Origin: JANYLB01 sp963837715 | GTDB lineage: Bacteria; Actinomycetota; Acidimicrobiia; IMCC26256; JANYLB01 | Direction of reading: 5' to 3' | DNA: 64,000 bases | NCBI GenBank assembly: GCA_963837715.1 | Contig: CAWIOF010000002.1 | Location: 372,001-436,000, forward strand | In this document: piece by piece, positions 42,946-52,078 of the stretch | Layout of the letters: each line of letters starts with the position of its first letter | How positions within the stretch are numbered: position 1 is the stretch's first letter | Notes under the pieces: generated by a model | Seen by the model: only the letters and a program-made list of their open reading frames with translations | What the model was told of the DNA's origin: nothing | The model's database searches: none | Translations under genes and position numbers: made by a program

Positions 42946-43998
42946 ATGCTCGCAGCAGTCGCCCGTGGTGGTCAGCTCGTGGTGGAGGACGTCGCGGAAC
43001 CCGAGCCGGGTCCGGGCGACGCGCTCGTCGCCGTGCGGGCGTGCGGCATCTGCGGATCCGACCTGCACGCGCTGGTGCACGCGGAGTCGATGGTGGAGAT
43101 GTCGGCGCTCGGGGGTGCCCCGTCGCCGTTCGATCCCGAACGCGATTTCGTGATGGGTCACGAGTTCTGCGCGGAGATCCTGGAGCTCGGTCCCGAGACC
43201 GACGGCGTCGCGGTGCAGCCGGGTGACCTCGTCGTCTCGATCCCGGTCGCGCTCACGGCCGGCGGGATCGAAGCCGTCGGATACTCGAACACCTACAGCG
43301 GGGGATACGCGGAACGCATGCGGGTCACTGCGGGGATCTGCATGAAGGTCCCCGACGGTCTCGACGCGCGCCGGGCTTCGCTCACCGAACCGATGGCCGT
43401 CGGGCTCCATGCGGTGAACAAGTCGCAGATCAAGCCGGGCGACAGCGCGGTCGTGTTGGGCTGCGGCCCGATCGGCCTCGCCGCGATCGCGGCGCTCTCG
43501 CTGCAGGGCATCGAACCGATCGTCGCGGCCGACTTCTCGCCGCTGCGCCGGGCCCTCGCCGAGCAGATGGGCGCGCACGTCGTCGTCGATCCGGTTGTCG
43601 AACCCGCGGTCGACGCGTGGCGGCGGGTCGCGGGGAGCCGTCCACTCGTGATCTTCGAAGCCGTCGGCGTGCGCGGGATGCTCGACGCGGCCATCCGCGA
43701 CGCACCGCCGCAATCCCGGGTCGTGGTCGCGGGGGTGTGCATGGAGGTCGACGAGGTGCGGCCGATGGTCGGCATCGTGAAGGAGCTCTCGATCCAGTTC
43801 GTGCTCGGGTACGACCCCATGGAGTTCGCCTCGACACTCCAGGCGATCGCCGAGGGGCGCCTCGACGTGGGTCCGCTCGTGAGCGCCACCGTCGGCGTCG
43901 AGGGTGTGCCGGCCGCGTTCGACGCGCTCGCCCGACCCGACGAACAGGTCAAGATCCTGGTCGAGCCGGGCGGACCGGCGGTGCCCACCGCTCCCTGA
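42946..43998 (+). CDS. Zinc-dependent alcohol dehydrogenase (MDR)
   Basis: 350 residues. Catalytic zinc ligands: ACGICGSDLH (Cys) and MGHEFCAE (His-Glu), with the third ligand region near LTEPMAVGLHAV. The structural-zinc four-Cys lobe seems to be absent, since the region reads LTAGGIEAVGYSNTYSGGYAE. The NAD(P)-binding loop is VVLGCGPIGLAAIAAL with ADFSPLRRALA. It oxidises or reduces an unknown alcohol. ATG 42946. Its stop and that of the converging flavoprotein lie within the palindrome TGACGTCA (43996-44003). Confidence 0.92.
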   Translation: MLAAVARGGQLVVEDVAEPEPGPGDALVAVRACGICGSDLHALVHAESMVEMSALGGAPSPFDPERDFVMGHEFCAEILELGPETDGVAVQPGDLVVSIPVALTAGGIEAVGYSNTYSGGYAERMRVTAGICMKVPDGLDARRASLTEPMAVGLHAVNKSQIKPGDSAVVLGCGPIGLAAIAALSLQGIEPIVAADFSPLRRALAEQMGAHVVVDPVVEPAVDAWRRVAGSRPLVIFEAVGVRGMLDAAIRDAPPQSRVVVAGVCMEVDEVRPMVGIVKELSIQFVLGYDPMEFASTLQAIAEGRLDVGPLVSATVGVEGVPAAFDALARPDEQVKILVEPGGPAVPTAP

Positions 43999-44000
43999 CG

Positions 44001-45231
44001 TCAGCCGCGGTGGCTCTCGGTGCGGCTGCGGTACGCGCCCGGCGCGGTGAACACGCCACGCGTCCCAGCGGTCGGGCGTGAGCACCAGGGCCCGGGGGTA
44101 GTCCTCGAACATCCAGCGGGCGAAGTTCCGCCGTGTCCACGGGGTGAGGTCGGCGGCGCGGATCGCGGCCCGGGCACCGATGGGTCGGCGCACGATCTGC
44201 TGCAGTGCGCCGGCGAACCGCAGATCACGGCCGAGGGTTCGGTGCACGGCCGACCGGTAGCGGGTGGCCACGTCCGAGTTGTTGCCGTGCGCCACCGCGT
44301 CGGCGGCGAGCACGCCCGTCTCGAGCGCCTGTGCGATCCCCTCTCCGGTGAGTGGATCGACGACCGACGCGGCATCGCCTGCGAACAGGACGCGCCCGTC
44401 GACGAGGCGCTCCGGGTCGTACGCGGTCGGTATCGGCCACGCCCGATGGGGGGCCTCGGGTTCGGCGTTCGCGCCGAGCACCGACCGCATCGACGCGCGG
44501 GTCAGGAGGTCGCGCCACGTCGCCTTGATCCACTTGCCGTCGACGCCCGGTCCGCGCAGCACGCCGAAGCCGACGTTGGCGCGCCCGCCCGGTAGCGGGA
44601 ACACCCACGCGTATCCCGGCAGGAGGTCCTGCTCGAACAGCACCCAGAGCTTCGGGTCGTCGACCCCCGTGAAGTACTGCCGGAACGCGCTCCACTCGCC
44701 GAGGGCCGGCACGGCATCGGGTCGCAGCAGCTTGCGGGTGGGGGAGTACGTGCCGTCGGCCGCGACGACGTGACGGGCGCGCACCACCCCACCGTCGGCG
44801 AGCTCGGCGACGATGCCGGTGCGATCGGGTTCTTCCTTCAAACCGGCGAGCGCCGTGTGCTCCCGCACGTCGACCCCGCGGCGCTGGGCCAGGGCGACCA
44901 GCGCTGCGTCGAGTCGGGCGCGGGGGACGACCACGGCGTGGTGTCCGGGCCCGGTCGGGAGCGGGAGGGCGACCCGCCGGCCACTCGGTGAGACGAGCAC
45001 GGCGGTGTCGACGGGTGCGAGGGCCGGGTCGAGGTCCCCGATGGGGAGGCCCAGCGCCTCGAGCGTGCGCAGGGCTGCCGCGGTGAGGCCGTCGCCGCAC
45101 GTCTTGTCCCGTCCGAACCCGGCCTTGTCGATCACGAGTGTGTCGAGCCCGCGGTCCCTGGCCGTGATCCCGGCCGCGATCCCGGCGGGTCCGGCGCCCA
45201 CGACCAGCAGGTCGACGTCGAGGTCGCTCAT
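44001..45231 (-). CDS. Geranylgeranyl reductase-family FAD oxidoreductase, frameshifted at 3' end
   Basis: About 409 residues. FAD-binding VVGAGPAGIAAGITARDRG at the N-terminus, KTCGDGLTAAALRTLEALG, ARHVVAADGTYSPTRKLL, and VLFAGDAASVVDPLTGEGIAQALETG are the family motifs. Near 44057 the sensible end (VFTAPGAYRSRTESHRG) continues in the next frame and stops at 44001. The unshifted frame would run antisense through the alcohol dehydrogenase. The family saturates isoprenoid chains or, in FixC-like relatives, passes electrons between ETF and quinone. It is divergent from etfBA, which makes the second option worth considering. Start ATG 45231. Confidence 0.88.
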
Positions 45232-45412
45232 CGATCGCGACCGTAATCCGCAGCCGCCGGGTCCCTCCGACGCTCCTTTCGACACCTGCGGCGGATTCGC
45301 GTCAGAATCCCGCCTGCGAGACAACCCGCCCCACCCCCGGTCGGCCGCACCCCGGTCGGTCACCCAGTACGCGTCGCGCCCCGTCTCGGCGCGCTCAGAC
45401 CATGGGAGCACC

Positions 45413-46192
45413 ATGAACGTCCTCGTCTGCGTCAAGCAGATCCCCGACCCGGCCACGCCCGGCGAGCTCACCGCGGAGCACACGCTCAAGCGGGAGGGCA
45501 AGCTGATCCTCGACGAGTCCGACAGCTTCGGCGTCGAGATGGCACTCCAGCTCGTCGACAAGGCGGGAGGCGGTGAGGTCACGCTGGTCTCGATCGCCCC
45601 GAACGACGAGGTGTCGGGTCTGCGCACCGCGCTCGCCATGGGCGCGGCGAAGGCCGTGCTCGTGTCGGATCCGAGCCTGGCCGGGTCCGACTCGCTCGGC
45701 ACCGCCAAGGTGATCGCGAAGGCAGTGGAGCGCGTCGGCGACGTCGACCTCCTCCTCACCGCCACCGAGAGCACCGACGGCTACACCGGAACCATCCCGG
45801 GTCAGGTCGCGGAGCTCCTCGACTGGCCGTCGCTCACCTTCGCGAAGGAAGTGACCATCGCCGACGGCAAGGTCACGATCCAGCGTCAGACCGAAGCCGG
45901 CTACGACGTCGTCGAGGCATCGTTGCCCGCGGTCGTGAGCGTCACCGCCGGTGTGGTCGAGCCCCGCTACCCGTCGTTCAAGGGGATCATGGCGGCGAAG
46001 AACAAGCCGGTCGACGCGGTGAAGCCCTCGGATCTCGGTCTTGCCGACGACCAGGTCGGTTGGGCCGGTGCCCGCCAGACCATCACGTCGGTCGAGCAGG
46101 CGCCCGAGCGCCAGGCCGGCGAGAAGATCGAAGACGACGGCACCGCATTCGAAGCCGTCGTGGCGTACCTCGAGAAGTTGAAGGTGGTCTGA
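45413..46192 (+). CDS. etfB: Electron transfer flavoprotein, beta subunit
   Basis: 259 residues. MNVLVCVKQIPDPATPGEL, DSFGVEMALQLVDKAGGGEVT, LRTALAMGAAKAVLVSD, LLLTATESTDGYTGTIPGQVAELL, and EASLPAVVSVTAGVVEPRYPS are the beta-subunit hallmarks. The complex with EtfA carries FAD and shuttles electrons from acyl-CoA and other flavin dehydrogenases to the quinone pool. ATG 45413 has GGGAG upstream. The stop overlaps the start of etfA (TGATG). The 180 bp before it hold the divergent promoter region with the flavoprotein gene. Confidence 0.95.
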   Translation: MNVLVCVKQIPDPATPGELTAEHTLKREGKLILDESDSFGVEMALQLVDKAGGGEVTLVSIAPNDEVSGLRTALAMGAAKAVLVSDPSLAGSDSLGTAKVIAKAVERVGDVDLLLTATESTDGYTGTIPGQVAELLDWPSLTFAKEVTIADGKVTIQRQTEAGYDVVEASLPAVVSVTAGVVEPRYPSFKGIMAAKNKPVDAVKPSDLGLADDQVGWAGARQTITSVEQAPERQAGEKIEDDGTAFEAVVAYLEKLKVV

Positions 46193-47148
46193 TGAAGATC
46201 CTCGTGTTCGCCGAAGCCGACAACGGTGTTCCCGTCACGTCGACGCTCGAGATGCTCACGAAGGCCCGCGAACTGGGCGACGTCGAAGCGGCGTACGTCG
46301 GGGCCGGTGCCGACGCGCTCGCAACCGCCGTGGGTGAGTACGGCGCGACGAAGCTGTACACCGCCGACCCCGCGGGTTCCCTGACCGGAGTCGTCGGTGC
46401 GTCGCTCGTGGCCAAGGTCATCGAGGCGGCGTCGCCCGACCTCGTGCTGTTCGCCCAGACCTACGACGGCCGCGACGCCGTCGCCCGGTTGTCGGCTCGC
46501 ATCGACCGCCCGGTGCTCACCAACGGGTACTCGGTCACCGTGAACGGCGACGCGGTCAGCGTCGGCGCGCAGGTGTTCGGTGGCACGGTGCTCGTCGAGA
46601 CCCAGTTCACCGGACCCGCGCCGTACCTCGCGGCGATCCGGCCGAAGTCGTTCGCGGCCGAGCCGTCGGGCGGCGCCGCCGCTGCGGTCGAGACGATCGA
46701 GCTCGGCGAGACCGGTCGGGGCACCGAGGCCAAGGTCCTCGACCACCATGTCGAGGAGCGCGAAGGTCCGAAGCTCGAAGAGGCGACGATCGTCGTGTCG
46801 GGAGGCCGGGGCATCGGCAGCGCCGAGGCGTTCGACCCCCTGGTCGACGAGCTCGCGAAGCTCCTGAACGGCGCGAGCGGCGCGTCACGAGCCATCGTCG
46901 ATGCCGGCTGGGTGCCGTACTCGAAGCAGGTCGGTCAGACCGGCAAGACCGTGAAGCCGAAGCTCTACATCGCGCTCGGCATCTCCGGCGCCACCCAGCA
47001 CCTCGTGGGCATGAAGGGCAGCGACAACATCATCGCCATCAACAAGGACGCCGAGGCCCCCATCTTCTCCGTGGCCGACCTCGGCGTGATCGGCGACGTC
47101 CAGAAGGTCGTCCCCAAGCTCATCGAAGCCCTCAAAGCCAAGAGCTAG
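46192..47148 (+). CDS. etfA: Electron transfer flavoprotein, alpha subunit
   Basis: 318 residues. MKILVFAEADNGVPVTSTLE at the N-terminus. FAD-binding C-terminal domain: IVVSGGRGIGSAEAFDPLVDELA, SRAIVDAGWVPYSKQVGQTGKTV, YIALGISGATQHLVGMKGSD, and IIAINKDAEAPIFSVADLGVIGD. All residues expected around FAD are present. It is translationally coupled to etfB by the TGATG overlap. It is followed directly by repeat block 4 and converges with the Ser-rich membrane protein gene. Confidence 0.95.
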   Translation: MKILVFAEADNGVPVTSTLEMLTKARELGDVEAAYVGAGADALATAVGEYGATKLYTADPAGSLTGVVGASLVAKVIEAASPDLVLFAQTYDGRDAVARLSARIDRPVLTNGYSVTVNGDAVSVGAQVFGGTVLVETQFTGPAPYLAAIRPKSFAAEPSGGAAAAVETIELGETGRGTEAKVLDHHVEEREGPKLEEATIVVSGGRGIGSAEAFDPLVDELAKLLNGASGASRAIVDAGWVPYSKQVGQTGKTVKPKLYIALGISGATQHLVGMKGSDNIIAINKDAEAPIFSVADLGVIGDVQKVVPKLIEALKAKS

Positions 47149-47215
47149 GTCGAATCCGCTGCCTGGCTCGATCGCTCCGGGCTTGAGGCCAACCGTGGAG
47201 ATGTCCGCCGGAACG
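47149..47215 (-). repeat. Dispersed 3'-end repeat, block 4 (diverged copy)
   Basis: Minus-strand reading: GGCGGACATCTCC, then GGAGCGATCGAGCCAGGCAG and CGGATTCGACC. It lies between the stops of etfA (47148) and the converging gene (47226) and is oriented like blocks 1-3 relative to the latter. Confidence 0.75.
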
Positions 47216-47225
47216 GCTTGGTCTC

Positions 47226-47783
47226 CTATCCGGGGCCGATGGTGACATCGACGACCTGGACCGGTAGGCCGCCGGTGGCGTCGCGCACGGTCATCACGAG
47301 CTGGGCGCCGGCGCGGGTCCAGGTGCAGAAGATCGATCCTGCCGCGCCCTGGCATCCGCTGAACTGGTAGGCGGCGGCCTCCGAGCTCGGTGTGGCGAAG
47401 AGCGAGTCGATCGCGGTCTGGCTGGCGACGGTGGCCGCAGTCGCCCGGTCGTCGGCCGCCCACGAGCTGAAGAGTGTCTCGGCGTAGGCCTGCGGATCGG
47501 CGGGGGTGGTGGGCGTGGTGGCGCTCGTCGTGGATGTGCTCGACGTGCTCGACGTCGAGGTGCTGGTCGACGACGAACTCGTCGACGAGGACGACGACGA
47601 CGAGCTGGTCGACGAGCTCGAGTCGTCGTCGCGGACGAAGAACCACCAGCCCGCGGCAGCGGCAGCGATCGCCGCCACGACCACGACGATGATGATCAGC
47701 GTCCGACGCTTCGCGCCGGCCTGCTCCTGCTGCTCGCGGCGTTCTCTCCGAGTCGGGCCCGGCGGGCCTCCTGGCGCGGTCAT
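47226..47783 (-). CDS. Membrane-anchored protein with Ser/Thr-rich linker
   Basis: 185 residues. A cytoplasmic Pro/Arg-rich tail (about 27 residues) is followed by a TM segment (TLIIIVVVVAAIAAAAAGWW), a Ser/Thr linker of about 40 residues, and an extracytoplasmic domain of about 85 residues (ADPQAYAETLFSSWAADDRA; FSGCQGAAGSIFCTWTRAG, with two Cys that may form a disulphide). The C-terminal domain resembles SnoaL/NTF2-like or DUF4878-type folds, but I cannot confirm it. ATG 47783. The Ser/Thr linker may be glycosylated. Confidence 0.78.
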   Translation of the reverse strand: MTAPGGPPGPTRRERREQQEQAGAKRRTLIIIVVVVAAIAAAAAGWWFFVRDDDSSSSTSSSSSSSSTSSSSTSTSTSSTSSTSTTSATTPTTPADPQAYAETLFSSWAADDRATAATVASQTAIDSLFATPSSEAAAYQFSGCQGAAGSIFCTWTRAGAQLVMTVRDATGGLPVQVVDVTIGPG

Positions 47784-47831
47784 GCCCCGAAACTACGCGG
47801 CCCCGCGAATGCCGCGGTGGATGCGTGGGGA

Positions 47832-49187
47832 TCAGGCGAGCGAGGAGTCCGGCACCCAGGAGCCGTGGAAGCCGAACGGCACCCGCTGGGGGAGTCGGAC
47901 GGTGGCGACGGGCGGACCGGCGAAGTCGGAGGCGTCGATGATCACGAGGTCGGAGCCGTTGCGCGTCGCGTCGTAGACCACGCTCACGACCCAGCCATCG
48001 TCTTCGCTCGTCGCGCCGGGCGCGGGAACGAAGAGCGCCTCGCTCGAATGGCCGCCGGCCCCGAACGAATGGACCTCGCTCGTCCCGAGATCGTGATCGT
48101 GCTTGAGCAGCCCTTGGAGGTCGAACGACGTGACCGCCTCCGTACGCGTCGAATACGCGTAGCGGTGTCGACGACCGAGGAGCGTCTCGTTGATCCGCGG
48201 GAACTCTTGACTCCGGTCGTCGAGCACCTCGGTCGTCACCTTCCCGCCCGCGGCGTCGATGGTCCACCGCTCGTAGATCGAGTTGGTGTCGGCCGGACCC
48301 GACACGTCGTTGTCGAACGCGCGGCCGTACTTCGGGACGTCGACGACGACCCGGTCACCGTCGTTCCAGGCGTTCGCCGGGTGGTACACGTAGCAAGGGT
48401 CGACGTCGACCCAGCGGACGTCGTCGTCGCCACCGTCGCGGGGCATCACGCCGACCCGGGCCTGGTACTCGGGCTTCCACTCGGCCGGGAACGGACGCTT
48501 CCCGAGGAGGGAGAAGTCGTAGACGACGGGGAGGTCGAACCAGACCACGTGGGTGTCGGTGATCGCGAAGTCGTGGACCATCGCCGGCCCACCGATGGTG
48601 ATGGGTTCCGTGCGCACGAGGGTGCCTGACGCGTCGACCACGTGGTAGCGCAGCCACGGGGGTCCGGTGATGTCGTAGCCGAAGAAGACCATCTCGCCCG
48701 TGCGCGGGTCGATCTTGGGGTGCGCGGTCATGGGGGAGCGGAGTCGGCCGCCGAAGTCGTAGCGGCCGACGGTCGACAGGTCGGCCCGGACCTCGGTCGG
48801 GAGGCACACCTCGACGAGCGCGAGGATCTTGCCGGCGTGACTCACGACGTGGGTGTTCGCCGCGCTGCCGCCGCCGATGAACACGTCGTCGGGTTGCCCG
48901 GGTATGGGTTTCTCACCGAGCAGCTCCGCGGCGACGTCGGTGCGGACCCAGCGATTCCGGTACGACGTCGCGCTCCCGTCACGGAGCTCGATCGCGTGGA
49001 GCATCCCGTTGCCCTGGAACCAGTGGTAGTTCCCCGGATCGGGCGCGATCGGATTCGGACCGTTGCGGAGCAGACGACCGGCCAGCGCGGGCGGGATCGA
49101 GCCCTCGACCTCGAGCTGGTCGACACTCAGCTCGTCGCGTACGGGCGCGAAGTTTCCGGCGAGGTAGCGGTTCTCGACTGTGGTCAC
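47832..49187 (-). CDS. Carotenoid oxygenase (RPE65/CCD family)
   Basis: 451 residues. The four iron-binding His residues are visible in TAHPKIDPRTGEM, MVHDFAITDTHVVWFD, the VYHPANAW region, and GFHGSWVP at the C-terminus. LLRNGPNPIAPDPGNYHWF at about residues 40-58 and NTHVVSHAGK are also typical. It is a seven-bladed propeller dioxygenase that cleaves a double bond of a carotenoid, apocarotenoid or stilbene-like compound. GTG 49187 overlaps the TetR stop by 4 bp, making it the last gene of the MMPL - TetR - oxygenase operon. Confidence 0.93.
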   Translation of the reverse strand: MTTVENRYLAGNFAPVRDELSVDQLEVEGSIPPALAGRLLRNGPNPIAPDPGNYHWFQGNGMLHAIELRDGSATSYRNRWVRTDVAAELLGEKPIPGQPDDVFIGGGSAANTHVVSHAGKILALVEVCLPTEVRADLSTVGRYDFGGRLRSPMTAHPKIDPRTGEMVFFGYDITGPPWLRYHVVDASGTLVRTEPITIGGPAMVHDFAITDTHVVWFDLPVVYDFSLLGKRPFPAEWKPEYQARVGVMPRDGGDDDVRWVDVDPCYVYHPANAWNDGDRVVVDVPKYGRAFDNDVSGPADTNSIYERWTIDAAGGKVTTEVLDDRSQEFPRINETLLGRRHRYAYSTRTEAVTSFDLQGLLKHDHDLGTSEVHSFGAGGHSSEALFVPAPGATSEDDGWVVSVVYDATRNGSDLVIIDASDFAGPPVATVRLPQRVPFGFHGSWVPDSSLA

Positions 49188-49801
49188 GATGAGACCTCCG
49201 GGGTGGCGTGAGCTCGGATCTGGGCGTCGCAGGCGTCGGCGATCATGTGGTCGGGCCAGGGGAAGTCGGGCATGGCGATGAGCAGCGACGTGACGCCGTG
49301 CAGCGCCGACCAGATCGACACCGCGGCACCCACCGGGTCGACGGGTCGGAACGCCGCGACGTCGATGCAGCGTTGCACCGCGGCGACGAGGTGGTTGAAC
49401 GCGGTGCCGCCGACGACTTCGCCGTCGATTCGGTGGGCGCGCTTGTTGCTCATGAACAGCACCCGGTACTGCTCGGGGTGTTCGGTTCCGAAGGCGATGT
49501 AGGCCGCACCGCGCCGGCGCAGTGCTTCGAGCGGATCGTCGATGCCCGCGCTCGCCGCCTCGAGCGCGGCGTCGAACGCCGCGAAGTCGCGGCGACACAC
49601 TTCGAGCAGGAGCGCTTCCTTGTCGTCGAAGTGCAGGTAGATCGAGGGTGGAGTCACACCCACCGCCTTGCACACGGCCCGGATCGAGACCTGGTCCTCG
49701 TCGCCCGTCTCGGCGAGGAGGCGTTCAGTGGCGTCGAGGATCTCTTCTCGGAGGAGCTCGCCTTCACCTCGTCGGGCCCGGGCGCGGGCCGCCGGTGTCA
49801 T
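49184..49801 (-). CDS. TetR-family transcriptional regulator
   Basis: 205 residues. N-terminal HTH: LREEILDATERLLAETG, then VSIRAVCKAVGVTPPSIYLHFDDKEALLLEV. The ligand-binding helical domain follows, with GTEHPEQYRVLFMSN and a WHG-type SALHGVTSLLIAMPDFPW near the C-terminus (TetR_C_33/WHG-like). It overlaps both the MMPL gene before it (ATGA) and the oxygenase after it (GTGA). It probably binds the inverted repeat upstream of the MMPL start and represses the operon until a hydrophobic ligand arrives. Confidence 0.92.
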   Translation of the reverse strand: MTPAARARARRGEGELLREEILDATERLLAETGDEDQVSIRAVCKAVGVTPPSIYLHFDDKEALLLEVCRRDFAAFDAALEAASAGIDDPLEALRRRGAAYIAFGTEHPEQYRVLFMSNKRAHRIDGEVVGGTAFNHLVAAVQRCIDVAAFRPVDPVGAAVSIWSALHGVTSLLIAMPDFPWPDHMIADACDAQIRAHATPEVSS

Positions 49802-52044
49802 CGGGCGTCCACCGGCTCGCGCGGTGATTCCGCCTCGGGTTCGTCGTCGAGGGCGACGACGCTCTCACTCTCGCTGATCCCGAACCGCTCGTAGAACCGG
49901 CGCATCGGGGCCGGGGCCCACCAGTTGGCCTCGCCCGCGAGTCGCATGAACGCGGGGACGAGCGTGGCTCGGATCACGAAGGCGTCCATGAGCACAGCGA
50001 GCGCAAGACCGAGACCGAAGAGCTTGATGAACGTGACCGACGACGTCGCGAACGCCAGGAACACGACGCTGATGAGCAGCGCGGCCGCGGTCACGATCCG
50101 GCCGGTGCGCTCGAGACCGAGCGCGACCGACGCGGTGTTGTCGCCGGTGCGGTCGTGCTCCTCCTTGATCCGGGAGAGGAGGAACACCTCGTAGTCCATC
50201 GACAGGCCGAAGGCGATGCAGAACATCAGGATCGGAGTCGAGATGTCGAGGGTGCCGGTCGGGGTGAAGTTCAGGAACCCGCTCATGTTGCCGTCCTGGA
50301 AGATCCACACCATGGCGCCGAACGTTGCGGTCAGGCTGAGCACGTTGATCACGAGCGCCTTGATCGGCACGAGGATGCTCCCGAACATCATGAACAGCAG
50401 GACGAACGTCGACACCGCGATCAGCAGCAACGCGAGCGGGAGTCGACCGAACAACGATGCCTTCCCGTCGACGAGGTAGGCCGCGGAGCCGGTCACGAGC
50501 ACGTCGTACGGAGCATCGAGGTCGCGGATGTTCGCGACGAGCGCCTCGGCGTCGGGCGACTGCGCCGCGACGGTCGGCACGATCGACAGCCAGGTGCCGT
50601 CGTCGGCGGCGAAGCGCTGGGCTGCGGTGCCGGGCGGGAGCACGAGCGTGCCGTTGATGTAGCTCCCGGTGCGGGCATCGACCCGGGCCACGTCGTCGAG
50701 CTTCGAGAGTTCGATCGCGTACGCGTCGGTTTCGGCGTCGCGGGATGCCGCGTCGCCGATGCCCGCGGCGACGACCTGGATGGTGCTCGTCTCGTTGGAG
50801 TCGAAGTTGCGTCCGATCTCGGTCTGGACCTGGCGACTCGACGCCGATTCCGGGAGCACCCGTTCGTCGGGCTGGGCGAACTCGGCCCGCAGGAACGGCG
50901 CTCCGAGCACGAGCAGGAATGCCACCGCGATCAGGGCCACCGGGATCGGCCGCCGCATCACGAACGTCGCGATGCGGTGCCAGACCCCTTCGCCGACCGG
51001 CTTCGGCTCCCGGTGCCAGAGGACCCACCGGTTGACGTTGTGACCGAGGACGGCGAGCAGGGCCGGGAGGGTCAGGAGCGCGCCCGCCGCGGCGATGAGC
51101 GCCACCGCGACGCCCGCGTAGGCGAACGAACGCAGGAACGCGATCGGGAACACCAGCAGCGCCGCGAGCGACACCGCCACGGTGAGCGCGCTGAAGAGCA
51201 CCGTCTTGCCTGCGGTCTCGACCGTCCGCACCACGGCGGCGTGGGGTGCGAGGCCGCGGGCCATCTCCTCCCGGTAGCGGGAGACGATGAAGAGGGAGTA
51301 GTCGATCGCGAGTCCCAATCCCAACGCGGTGGTGAGGTTCAGGGCGAAGATCGACACGTCGGTGAGCCCGGCGAGGATCTGCAGCACGAGGAACGTCCCG
51401 AGCACCGCGAGCACACCGACGCCGAGGGGAAGACCCGCCGCGACGACGCTGCCGAACACGAGGATCAACAGGATCAGCGTGATCGGGAGGGCGATCATCT
51501 CGGCCTTGGTGAGGTCCTTCTGGATCTGGGAGCCGACCTGGCGGAACACCTCGGCCCGACCGCCGACCGACACGTCGAACGGTCCGATGGTCGCGGTGTA
51601 CTCCTCCGACAACCGTGCCGCGGCGTCGTCGACGGCGTCGTCGTCGCCCCGCACGACTGCGAGCACCAGCGCCTGACGACCTTCGTCGCCTTGGAGCGGC
51701 GGTGCGTTGTCGAGCGTCCAGTACGACGACGCCTGTACGACGCCGGGCTCGGCGCCGAGTCGCGCGGTGAGCTCGCGGCCGGCTGCGGCGACCTCGGGGT
51801 CGTCGACCGACTGACCCTCGGGCAGGGTCGCGAGCAACACGATCTGGGGCTCCCGGGTTCCGAACTCGTCTTCGAGGAGGTGGGTGGCCCGGGTCGCCTC
51901 CGCGTTCGGGTTGTCGAACCCGCCCGAGGTGAGCGACTCGGCGACCGTGCCGCCGAAGGCTCCGGCGAAGACAACGAACACGAGGGTCGCGACGAGCACC
52001 GCCTTGCGGCGGCGGACCACGAGTCGGGCGAGGGCACTGAGCAT
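49798..52044 (-). CDS. MMPL/RND-family transporter
   Basis: 748 residues in two repeats. TM1 (VLVATLVFVVFAGAFGGTVA) is followed by an extracytoplasmic loop of about 130 residues, then six TM segments with ALGLGLAIDYSLFIVSRYREE (the RND proton-relay Asp-Tyr pair). The second repeat has LPLALLLIAVSTFVLLFMMFG and FGLSMDYEVFLLSRIKEEH, which conserves the Asp-Tyr. It exports lipids or other hydrophobic molecules using the proton gradient. ATG 52044. The candidate operator 52079-52095 lies 35 bp upstream. Adjacent TetR and carotenoid oxygenase genes suggest a terpenoid or lipid cargo; this is inference. Confidence 0.93.
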   Translation of the reverse strand: MLSALARLVVRRRKAVLVATLVFVVFAGAFGGTVAESLTSGGFDNPNAEATRATHLLEDEFGTREPQIVLLATLPEGQSVDDPEVAAAGRELTARLGAEPGVVQASSYWTLDNAPPLQGDEGRQALVLAVVRGDDDAVDDAAARLSEEYTATIGPFDVSVGGRAEVFRQVGSQIQKDLTKAEMIALPITLILLILVFGSVVAAGLPLGVGVLAVLGTFLVLQILAGLTDVSIFALNLTTALGLGLAIDYSLFIVSRYREEMARGLAPHAAVVRTVETAGKTVLFSALTVAVSLAALLVFPIAFLRSFAYAGVAVALIAAAGALLTLPALLAVLGHNVNRWVLWHREPKPVGEGVWHRIATFVMRRPIPVALIAVAFLLVLGAPFLRAEFAQPDERVLPESASSRQVQTEIGRNFDSNETSTIQVVAAGIGDAASRDAETDAYAIELSKLDDVARVDARTGSYINGTLVLPPGTAAQRFAADDGTWLSIVPTVAAQSPDAEALVANIRDLDAPYDVLVTGSAAYLVDGKASLFGRLPLALLLIAVSTFVLLFMMFGSILVPIKALVINVLSLTATFGAMVWIFQDGNMSGFLNFTPTGTLDISTPILMFCIAFGLSMDYEVFLLSRIKEEHDRTGDNTASVALGLERTGRIVTAAALLISVVFLAFATSSVTFIKLFGLGLALAVLMDAFVIRATLVPAFMRLAGEANWWAPAPMRRFYERFGISESESVVALDDEPEAESPREPVDAR

Positions 52045-52078
52045 CGGGACTCCCGAGGACGACGCCGGTCAGGATATC

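Noticed and set aside
42853..44000. Continuation of the geranylgeranyl-reductase-family frame through the alcohol dehydrogenase
   Set aside because: It arises from the frameshift near 44057; the natural C-terminus lies in the other frame and stops at 44001.
43996..44003. TGACGTCA palindrome as an operator
   Set aside because: It is formed by the stop codons of two convergent genes and lies far from any start, so a regulatory role is unlikely.
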